Shown here: piece after piece, positions 12,301 through 24,300 of the stretch
Layout of the letters: each line of letters opens with the position of its first letter
Numbering within the stretch: position 1 is the first letter of the stretch
DNA from: Diorhabda sublineata
Lineage: Eukaryota > Arthropoda > Insecta > Coleoptera > Chrysomelidae
DNA: 64,000 nucleotides
Direction: 5' to 3'
NCBI RefSeq assembly: GCF_026230105.1
Contig: NC_079478.1
Coordinates: forward strand, 33,309,653 to 33,373,652
Notes under the pieces: model-generated
What the model saw: only the letters and a program-made list of their open reading frames with translations
Told to the model about the DNA's origin: nothing
Database searches by the model: none
Program-made: the position numbers and the translations under genes

Positions 12301-15300
12301 TGTTCCAATAAAAAAATGGTCAATTTAAACAATCTTTTAACTTTTAACATGTACTGGGTGTTTCGATAAGAATGGTCTTTAGTCATATAAAGAATTGACT
12401 ACAATAGATCTTGAGAAAAAATTTCGAAACAAAAATGGCCATAAGAAGAATCTGGACATTAATTGAGCATTCTTTTAATACTGGGACAGATGTACGAGGT
12501 TTTCCAAAAAAATGGTACTTGCTATATAGAAAACCAGCCAAAGTAGAGGTTTGGGAAAAAAGGTGTAACATGAAAAAGTGGAAAATTATTCACAATTTCT
12601 CATAAACTATTTTACTGGATACAAAATTATACAAGAGAAGCACTTCCAAATTATTTATAAAATTCTTTAATTAATATACAGGGTTTTCCAATAAAAAAAT
12701 GGTCGTCTATGATAAAGCTGTCATTTTACACAATCTTTCAACATTTAACATACACCGGGTGTATTCCAATAAGAATGGTCCTTGGTCAGATAAGAAATTG
12801 ATTACAATAGAACTTCAGAAAAAATTTTAAAACACGAGTAGCCATAAGAAAAACTTGGACATTAATTGAACATTTTTTAATACTGGGACAGATGTTCGAG
12901 GTTTTCGAAAAAAATGGCCTTTGCCAGAGAAATTACAAAATAAAAGTATCCTGAAGAAAACTATATAAGATTAATCAACCTTTAGATCCCATTTTAGGAA
13001 ACACTATGGCAAAAATATGAATTCTATCAAATATCTTATTATACCAAGGTTTTATGCTTACCTTTATCCTTTCATTGGCATCGCACAAGCATCCCTCTAA
13101 CTCTTTAATTCTCTCAGTTAAAGCACATATTTGAGAACATTTTTCCTAAAAAACGAGAATTTTAAAATAATTTATTGTCAAAGCATAAATGAAATACCTT
13201 TTCTTCGACTTCTTGAAGCCTTTTACTTTGTTCTAAAGTATTTCTAAGCTCGTCTATGGTTTTATTTAGTTTTTCTACTTCCTCTTGAGTAATCTGTACA
13301 AAGACACGAATGCATATTTTTATTTGTTGCTTCTCATCAATAATTTTAGTAATATTTAGGATAAAAAGGTTAATAAAAGGGATTTATATTCAATGAACGG
13401 GATAGAAAAAGATCGTACTCATAAATATTCTGAAATGCTGCAAAAAAAAGCCAATAGTTTTTTTTATTTTGTTGAGAAATATGACACAAGAAAGAAGTTA
13501 TATCTCCTCTAGGAATATAAAGACTTTTCCGGAACTTGATGTGCAAAAAAATAGTAGTAGTGAGTAGATTACTTGAAAATAATGATCTCATACGACCTCT
13601 CGTTTCTGAGTTATCAGCCTTCAAAGTTACGAAATCAGCACTTATATTTATAACTTTAAAAGAATGATTACGCATATCCATGTAGTGTGTTTGACGGAAT
13701 AAATAATTCTACACTACTATCTGAATGCCGGAGCGACTTCGCAACAATTCGTAACTTTTATAGGGACAACCTGTACAGTCTAAACATAGCAAAAATGGAT
13801 TTTTCACGCGATTTTTCAACAAAAATGTACTCTTTGTTTAACTCGATAGAATATATGGTTTAGGGGATATGTAGATTTTTATATTGTCAACCGTTCGCCA
13901 TAAAGAGACATTCTGAAGAAAATTATCATAAACTGTAATTATCTATTGAAAATACTTACAGGAGGTATTAAAACACAAACATTTCTAATTGAACTGCATA
14001 CTCTCGAACATCGTGTTACTCACATAAGGAAAAAATTGAATGTAAAAAAATTTAGTTGGCTAGTCCACAACTTATCAAATAAAAACAAAAAAAATATATA
14101 ATGTGACTATGCAAAAGGACCCTTCCCTACCAATCCATATATTAGGAAAAATGTTATTAAGATAATTTTTCACATCATTTAGGAAGTGGGAAGGGGATCC
14201 ATCATCTATCTGCGACTGTTTCGAGCATGTACCAAGGTTCTAAGTAGAAATTTCTCCGAAATGATTTCCCACTCATGTTATGTGATATTTCTCTAAACAT
14301 TCGCAAAGGCATGCACGATAGAGCCCCTGCCCACTTCCTAAATGATGTAAAAAATCATCTTAATAACATTTTTCCTAATACGTGGATTGGACGGGGAGGT
14401 CCATTTGTATGACCACCACGTTCCTCTGAATTAATACAATGGATTCATTTCTTTGGGGATATCGTAAAATATATGTAATACAGGTAGACACAAGGAACGA
14501 AATTATCGATAGAACAAACTTCCATTTTGACGCTATAAGAAAAAATCTTGGGATGCTCTTCCAAGTTCAAAGAAATAGACTCTGGAAGTGTTTAGATGTT
14601 CAAGGTGCCCACTTCGAACATTTATTACAGTTTTTTACTTTACTGTTCGACAGTATTCAGTTCAGTTAGAAATATTTGATTGTGTCTTAATACCTCCTGT
14701 AAACATTTAAAGTAAATAAATAATTACAATTTATGATTATTTTCTTCAGAATGTCTCTTTATGGCGAACGGTTCACACGGCAAATACAACGATCTAAAAA
14801 TCTACATATCTCCCAAACTATAAATTTTATCAGAGTATCTTTTTGTTAAAAAATCGATTAAAAACTTATTGTTGCCATCTTTAGGTTGTCCCTGTAAAGG
14901 TTACTGATTGTTAACCGTTGGGTATGAGCCACCCCGGCCTTCAGATGGTAGTGTAGAATTATTTATTCCGTCAATCGTACTACATGGACATAAGTAATCA
15001 ACAATTAAAAATTCCTAATGTGTAATATAATGTGGAAAATACATTTTTTCTACGACCGTGCGTTTTAACCCACTTTCCCGCACGCATTTTAGTTTTGAAA
15101 GTGTCCCTTTCCCGCACTAGTGCGGGAAAGTAAAATTATGCAAATTTTGACCTTATTAGATAGTTTTTTACTTCGGAGGTTATAACTATTGTTACTGCAG
15201 GTAAATAAATATTTACGAAATAGTCCATAAAATGAAATTTAAACCTTTTCTAGCTTTTTGTAGCATTTTTAATTTGTTGAAAATATAAAATAATAAAGAT

Positions 15301-18300
15301 ATTTTTTATATAATCTTGTACATTCTTCAAAAGAGTGTCACAAAGCAACAATCAAACCACCCGGGTTTGATATCAGTTGCTATGACAACCCAGGCGTATA
15401 ATTGTAACTAAAACGTTAAAGTTGTTTAAAACGTCTTGGAAGTGCACGAATAAGTGCAATCTTCTTCTAAATTAAACCACATTAAACCAAATAACTCCAA
15501 TGGTTTGTTGGAATAAAATAATTTTTGAAAAATGAGTCATTCTATATACGGTCGTAGAAAAAATATTCCTAACTAATGCGTAAAGTGTCTTTCTGCACTT
15601 GACCGCTTGCCGAACTTCGGGACAACTTCAGTCGCGTGCGGGAAAGTATCACTTTCCGCACTTGTTAGAAAAATAACTATTTTTTTTAAAGTCACAGCAT
15701 TATTTTCACGACATCTACTCACTCCCGAATTTTTCACATCAGGTCAGGGAACACCCTGTATTATTTAAAAGATCATTATAATTTTAACGACTTACGTATG
15801 ACGTAATGTCTAATTTATTTCTTTGATTATCAATGGTTTGCATTAAACATCTGTTCTACAAAAAAAGTGCGAATCAACAGATAGAAGAATATTATTTGAA
15901 AAAGTTACCTCCTTTTTTAAAGCAAGCAAATTCTCTGTCAACTTTCTATCTTTTTGACAAGCACATTTCTCCTGCAATAAGAATAATGTCACATATACTG
16001 GCTCCAATAAAAATTGCAACGTTCAGATCTTGTTACAAATTTTGTTTCCAGGGATCAAAATGATGATTCAAATTTTAAAATAAAAAAAGTTTTTCGCTAC
16101 GTGATGTACCTATCATCCCGAGCTTAGTGAATCTTTATCTTTACAGAATTCTCAATGGGTTGCAAATCAATTACTTTAAAAGAACATTCTCCAACATTTA
16201 TGGATTTTTATAAACCATATAAATACATTGAAGCACAACAGGTTCTAGTCTTTGGCCAATGCAAAAAAGAATGGACAGGAATTGCCGTCTTGGATCAAGA
16301 CTAACACTTCTATCTGGGGCGCTCTGCACGTTAGCCACGCTAAGGAAATTTAGCGTGATATCGTCTCTACCTCGATCGTAAATTCGATAAAGCTTGCGTT
16401 TCAGCATCCAACGATCGGATATTTAAAGTTCTCCCGATAGCCGCACTGCAGATTGGTTCGGCTGCTTAATTAACGCCACTGTTCCTATAGTTTTGTTACA
16501 GTTACCGGTCGTCCAGAACGCGGCGCGTCTGCAACAGAGCCCGTTTTTAAGACTTTGTGGTACGTCTTCCACACTGTTGAAACGATTTGATAGCGGCGAG
16601 TTCGGAAATTGTTGTTGAAATTCGGTAAACATAGTTTCGTAAAAAATAAACTCTTTCTTATATTGGTTATTCATTTTCAAAACGTCTCGTGACACAGACA
16701 CAACTGTTTGAAGCACGAACATGTTTTGTTTTAATCTATTTTGACAGCGTTGCCATACTTATGAGGGTTGCTGGACTTATACCGATGTTTCGAGGGCGTT
16801 GCCTAACTTATGCTGGTCTTTGTATTACCATTAAAAAAGTTAATCACATTAAAACAAATTTTCTGTATATTTTTTACTGTTATATCGATTACTAATTAAG
16901 AAAAAAACGAAATGTTTTTTAAAACTAAAGCAAAATAAACGATATGGACTCAAATAAATTTTTACCTTACTAAAATCTCTGCTTAATTGATTCACGCGTT
17001 CCACCAATCTACACTAATTAAAGAATGAGTTAAAAATATTTATTCAATATGAACTGCATACAGACTTACTTTATCTGAAAGACAGTTCTCTAATTCTACT
17101 TTAAGTTTTTCAGTCTGTTCTTTCAACTCGTTATTTTCATAATTAATTTTACGACATTGTTCGGCTATACATAACCCTTGCTGTGCAGTTTTCTTATATT
17201 TTTCTTTCAACTGCTGTTTTTCTTGTAGCTGGATTAAAAAATACATGGTACGGTAAATTGTATGTCTTCATATAATAATACAATAAATTATTAGAAGTGT
17301 CAGTGTAAATTTTGACGTCAAAAAAGTGAACCAGAGTTACGCAATAAATTAAAAGAAAAAGATGTCCACCGAAATTGTGAACATCGAAAAATTGGAGTAT
17401 CGAGCCATCATCAAGTACTTGTATTTGAAAGGGTTAAGAGGTAAGCATTTTTACGTAGATATTCTTAATACTCTTGGTGATCAATGTCCTTCGTATGCGA
17501 CCGTGAAAAATTGGACTGCAAGTGTCAAAAGAGGTAAATTTTCTATTGAAGATGATGATAGATCAGGAAGGTCAGTTTCTGTGTCAGTCCCCGAAAATAT
17601 CGATACATTTCATGACATGATTTTATCAGAACGTCGAATTGGACTAAAACGGATATCGGAAGCACGCCAATTTGGACATGAGAAAAATTGCTGCAGAATG
17701 GATCCCCAAATGTTTGAATGTTGACCAAAGGCGTGCAAGGGTAGAAGCATCGCGTTCGATCTGTGCTCGATTTGAAAACGATGTAGACTTCCTAAACCGA
17801 ATTGTTACTATGAATGAGACTTGGGTACATTTCTACGATCCAGAAACAAAGCAACAATCGATGGAATGGCGACACTCTGGTTCTCCAAGACCTAAAAAGT
17901 TTTGTGCCCAAAAATCTGATGGAAAAGTTCTTGCCTCAGTTTTTTGGGATTGTCATGGAGTAATCATGATTGATTTTTTGGATAAGGGTAGGCTACGAAT
18001 TTTTCAATATATCCTCGAAAATTGGTGTGTAGTATTGGGGATATCAATAAACACTTTCTCAACGGTTGCTAAGATATGGCCAAGAAGAATTGTAGTACCA
18101 AACATCTCTCAAAATAATTCTAGATCAAGAAGTTTCATTGTAGAGGTATTTTAAATTGGGAAAAGAATAAGTTTTATGTTGGTATGAAAAGACAAACACA
18201 TTTACTTTAAAGAGGGTTGGTACTAAGTTTTGAGATAGACAAAATAAAACAAATATTTATAATTGAATATGGCTTCATTGTTTTCCAAAATATTTTTTCC

Positions 18301-21300
18301 ATTCCGATTGAGGTACTTCCAAAACATGTGATTTGAACGCATCAATCGATTTTTCGGGCGTAGAAAAACGTTGACATCGCAATTTATTTTTGATCTGAAG
18401 AAATCATTAGGTGCCAAACAAAGTGAATGACCCATCAAATCGATGTTTCGACTATTCAAAAAAGTTTTTGTTTGAACTGATGCGTGAAAGTTCGCATTGT
18501 CGTGGTGGAAAACAATTCGTCTCAGGCATTGAGTTTCCCTGAGTTTTTCGAATACTTTTTGCCAAAAAAATGCTGGTGTGCCGTTCAGAATTGACAGTTC
18601 TCGTTGATCTAATGGAACGGTGGGGACATGTACGATTTACGCACAAGATGAATATTTTCTGGCACAACAGCCGATTTTGGAGACCTTCCCGAAATTCATC
18701 TTGTAGCGAAGTTCGACGTCGATTAAATTTGTACAACCAACGATACACAGTAGCTCGAGGAGGTGCTTTATCACAAAAAGTCGAAGCGAGTTGATTGGCC
18801 CACGTCGAAACTCATGGCACGAAAATTCCATTTTTTGTCCAATATGAATGTTTCAAGTAGCTGCAAACAACTCAAATAGCACTCGTCCGACAGCATGCTT
18901 CCAAGTACGTTCACCATTAATAATGACAAGCTTTATGACGGCAATGTCAGATTTAACATGTTCACATCAGTGTTGCCATATTTCAAAACTTAAGTAGCAA
19001 CCCGCTTATCTAAAATTGGAAGGAAAGTGCTCTAACCAGAGCAAAAACGTTTTTGGACCAATTGTATCACGATCAGAAATAGAAGCGCACAAAAAATGGG
19101 TGAAAGAAATCAAACGCGATAGGATTGAATGGAAAAAGGTAGCAAAAGACCGAAAGAAGTAGAGAAAAATAGTTCTTCAACTCTTTCCGATGCCACATCG
19201 ACCTGCTTTAGTGCCAATAATAACATTTTCTTCAAAATTATTACCCATCTTGCCAAGAATATACACCCACGCGCGCCAAAAAGACCAAACGAGCTCGCAG
19301 ATCCCCTATATATGTCCAGATAGCTAGCGCAGCAGTTGTAAGCAGATTGAGGACTTGGAATCAACCAATTCGTTGCGAGGAGTAGACATATTGAGACCAC
19401 AGAATCGGATAACTTCTTATCGATAAACAAATAACTACCCTACCCTATACTTCTCTTGAAAATCGCTTTAAATTGGGGGCCAAAACGTTTAGACGCTTTG
19501 CCATTTGGGCAGAAAACTAGCAGTCATAGTGTTAGTGACCGCGGTGTTCTCGATGGTCAGCACATTTTTTATTTATATTCTAATCTTTTCTATTTCTTTC
19601 AGCTTTAATTTCCTCGATGAAATTCCACGGAATAAGCAGATTGAGGCATTGGAATCAACTAAAAAGGGGCAATTCATTGCCTGGAGTACAAATAACATGA
19701 ACATGAACAAATAACAACCCTACCCTATACTTCTCTTGAAAATGGCTTTAAATTGGGGATCAAAACGTTTAGACGCTTTGCCATTTGGGCAGAAAATTAG
19801 CAGTCATGGTGTTAGTGACCGCGGTGTTCTCTTTAATTTTCTCGATGAAATTCGTAAGCATATTTAATCTGTTTTATTCCTTTTTTCAGCCCTCATTTTT
19901 TCGGTGAAATCTCATTGTAAGTGCATTTAAATGTCTCACCCAACACCTAGCCAAACATCTTGGTGAAATTTTTCAGCCAATTTCTGAACACTTCCAATTC
20001 TATGTCGAAAAACCATCGTCCTTTCATTGATCTATTCAAAGATTTCGATATTTCTTCCACAGAAATTTTTGTCAACTTTGTTGTTGTCTTTTTATTTACA
20101 ATTCGCTCAATAACAGCAGTGATAGTGTTAGTGACCTTGGTGTCCTCGATGGTAGGCACATAATTTTTATTCTAGGATTAGAAAAATTGAAATAGATAGA
20201 AGGCCATGTTTAGGTCGACACGTTTTGAGACGAATTTATTACAATTCATCCGCTATAATTTGATTATGATTTATTGCCCCATCCACCGTAAAGACCTGAT
20301 CTGGCTTACTCCGATTATTTTTCTGTTTCCAAACTTAAAAAATTGCTTGATGTAAAGAAAAACGTAATTTTGTTTCAAACGTACTTTTGAGATAGTTCGA
20401 AGAAATTACTGCCCACTGATATAGACCGTGAAGCCGGTCCTGTTCCAGTATGTTATCAAAGTTAAAATTTAGCGAGGGCACTTAGTACTTTTTGTATTTA
20501 TTTACTGTTTAATTCACTTTTTTGTGACTTTTTTACATTATGTTGCAACTTTTTTCATAGAGACAATTTCTAAGAAGGCAAACTATAGATTTCCAGGAAA
20601 ATAAGATTCTAGAAAGTGATGATAGTATATAAAACGAGTCTCTAGAAGCAGAAGAGCCAGTGAACAATTTGATGTCATGGTGAATACATCGGGATAGTGA
20701 TAAGTAAACATAACGTTGTAACTAAATAATTTAGTTTAAGAGTTAGTGAATAGATTAGTGTGATAAGTGTTAGTGAATAGTATATAAATACATCACATAA
20801 GTATGTGTAAATGAATCTCACGAGTTTTATGACTGAAAACTGTTTAAATAAATAAAAAGAACATCACATTACAAACTATTTGGACTAAGTAGTTTGTTTT
20901 TATACAATAAAGTAATTTTTTCATTGAGAAGTCATTTTTATGTTAAATCGTCTTGTATACCTTTAGATCTAGTCAAGTTTAATTCCAACAGGTTAAATAT
21001 ACTATGAAAAAAAAATGTTTTATAAGAAAAATTTAAAAAATATACATACAAACATATTAAAATCATTTTCCAATTTTTGAACGTGACATTTTGTTTCTCT
21101 CAACTTTTCTTCTATTACTGAATTGCATTTTTCTAACTTTTCTTTGTCTATTTTTAAAGCACGGTTCTAGAAATATAAAAATTTTACTGTTTACTGTATC
21201 GATGTAATGATATACTACAAATACCTCAGTTTCGAGCCTACGTTTTCCATCTTCTAAACAACTAATTAGCTATAAAAATAATGTGGAATGGAATTAGATA

Positions 21301-24300
21301 TTACAGCAGGTTTTAGTTATGTTTATATTCAATAAAAAACCTTAACGCAAACTTTTAACTTTATTTTTTTAACTGAATACACCTCAACACTTCAACAATT
21401 TTTTTTCTGCTTCTCTAATTTTGCTTTTCACATTTGCTTCATTGATCTTGCACTAAATAAAAAATATGATACTGTTAAAAATAAAATGGGGAGCAAAAAA
21501 GGTGATTTTAGTCCGGGATAGTTCGGAGACCCCCTGAATTTTCTAATAAATTTCGATGAAGTTGGCAAAAACAGCTTAGAGCAGGGCTTCTTAAACTGTG
21601 GGTCGCGAGACTACTGAGAAAGGGTCGCAAAGATCTGATACTTTCCAATCATTATAAATAAAATTTTAAAATTAGTATACACACTACGTACAAATATAAA
21701 TACAAATAAAAATCATACAAAATACTATTGTAGTTTTATTATAACTATTTTTTGAAAAAAGTGGCAATGCAAAACTGTTATGTAGGACCTATAAATGAAA
21801 ATATGGAAGTAGCATTTAAAATAATAAATACAACGCGCTCCTCGATTTTCAACTGAACGTTTATATGGAGGAGGGGGTCGTTTAAAATTTCCTAAACTTG
21901 AAGGGGGTCGCTATATAAAAAAGTTTAAGAAGCCCTGGCTTAGAGCACTCGAAATTTGAGACTTTTAGGCTGATAACTTTTTTATTTTGTACAAAAAAAA
22001 ATTGTAGGCAACGAACTTGTAGGAAATTTCATGCCTCACAAGTTACGACTGGATTTCCAAAAGTATAGTAAAAATAAAATTTTTGGAAATATAGAGAAAA
22101 TGTTTCTAAAAACGTTGTTTTCAAAATTAAGTCCACATAAGCTGAATTTATAGAGGTTGTCTCATAAATATTGTCGCTTTCCATTGTTCACTGTTTATTA
22201 AATATTGTTTGTTCTATGGAATTAACGTTCAGTTAGTTCTTTGAGACCTTGGTAAAACCACTCTTTGGACTTGCATCCAAAAAAATTATCAGCAGATATA
22301 CTAGGCCGACACGACTACAAATATAGGGAAATCAATGAATGCGAGGGAGACAGATAGCGATATCACCATATAACCCTGATATGGCCCCGTTCGACTATAT
22401 TTTGTTCGCAAAACCCTAGACCGAGTCAAGGGGTGAAATATTTAACTGCGAAGGTGAAATTAAACGAAAATTTCAAATCTAAACAATCTAATAATCAGTT
22501 TTTTTCTATTTTATCTTGTTATGCTACGTATTATCCTTCAAACTATAATTCTTCCTTTGTCGATTGCAGCAAACTGCATCTCAACATTGTGACATTCATG
22601 AAATGAACATTGATTGAAAATTCATTCTGAATTTTGCAAATTTGAAGACGACAATTTTTTTAAATAACATTTCCCATATACTTATTTCTGTATAATTGTT
22701 TTAGTATACGCATGAATAAATTTGAAAATTTTCCGATAAATTTGGGATTGAAAATCTAGTTTAATCAAATTTTTTTCTTCTTCTTCTTCATCGTACGTTA
22801 GGACTTAGTCCTGTGTTTGCATCAATGGTTGCCTAATTGCGGCTGGGATGATGAAGACCAGCTTTCATACCATCTTGTAGGCGGTCGGGTTGTATGTCAT
22901 CTGACATTCTGTCCACGGGGTCTCCCCATTCCTTTTGGAAGGTTTTTTTGTATGAACAAAAAAGAAAAATATATCAGATTAAAAGACTCAAAGCTTCAAC
23001 GTAATTAATTAAATGAACGAGGAATATGATTGGGGGGAAAATATTTTCTATGCGGTTTCCTTTACTTTCTCGGACTATATGTATAATTTAGAAATTGAAA
23101 TTCCATATTGGTTTCTAATAAAAATCAAAGTAGTAGTCTGTTAGGTTAGAATGAATTTGTTGAAAATAAATTAGGTATGAGTCGCTTATAATATACAGGG
23201 CGGTTGTCTATTCCATGATACAGATTATTTGCAAATTTGTATGAGTGAAGACAAAATTTGTACCAAAATTTTTCACTGATGAGGAAAAATTTACATATTC
23301 GGGTTTCATTGCGAAATTTTTCACTGTGGATGTAATTTGAGGTAATATGAGCAAGTTTCGGTATTATATCACTTAAAAGAACTTCAATTTCCGTATTTTT
23401 GTATTAAAGAAAATTAGCAAGCCTTAATTCATTTTATTAAAGACCTTATACAACATTTTCATCATTTAATTCCATGAAGCTATTGAGGAAATCTGAAGGG
23501 AATTGAAATAATCAAACAAGTTTAGGGGTGAATTATTTGTTTCAAAAGTTGTTCTTTCTATAAACAAATTTGAAATAAAATTTTTTTGCCCACATTGTAT
23601 AATAAATGAATCATTGAATCATAAACATGCGTGCGTGACTATTTTTAGAAATAATTCATCAGAAAAAAGTGCTATTCGAGGGACAATTAAATATGATTTG
23701 ATATGAGTTTAAATTTATTGTAATGGGGGGATCCTTGGCCCCGCTTTGCTCTCATAACATCTCTTATATGATCATGAGGTGAGCAGAGAAAAATTTTCAT
23801 TTAATTTTATGTCTTTAGTCTCAAAATAGGCTACAGTTTCAGCAATAACTTCTTGCAAGATTTCTGTCCAGCAAGCATTCGCTTGAGATCTGAGAACTAG
23901 GGGGACAAGATCCGGAGAATACAGTGGATGCGAGAGCAATTCAACGCATATACCATGGAATTTTCATTTATTTGTGACACGGTGTATTTTCTTAATTAAA
24001 CAACATTTTCTTCTTCTTCTAATGGAACCGTTTTTCACGATTTCTTCCTTCAAACACTCTAATAAAGCAACTTATTGTTTATTTTTCACTTTGATATTAT
24101 TTTTCCCTAAAATATTATACAGTGCGCATTCGAAAATACTCATTCCATAACCTCACCAACCGACTTTCCGAGCTTTGAAGTCACGTGCAGTTCACTCGGT
24201 TCACTGTCATCGAGTCCGGTGTGAAATGATAGAGCTTTGATGCCAAATGATGCTCAGAATCATAAATTCGTTTTATTTTGGTCGATTGTGAGCTCGCGCT

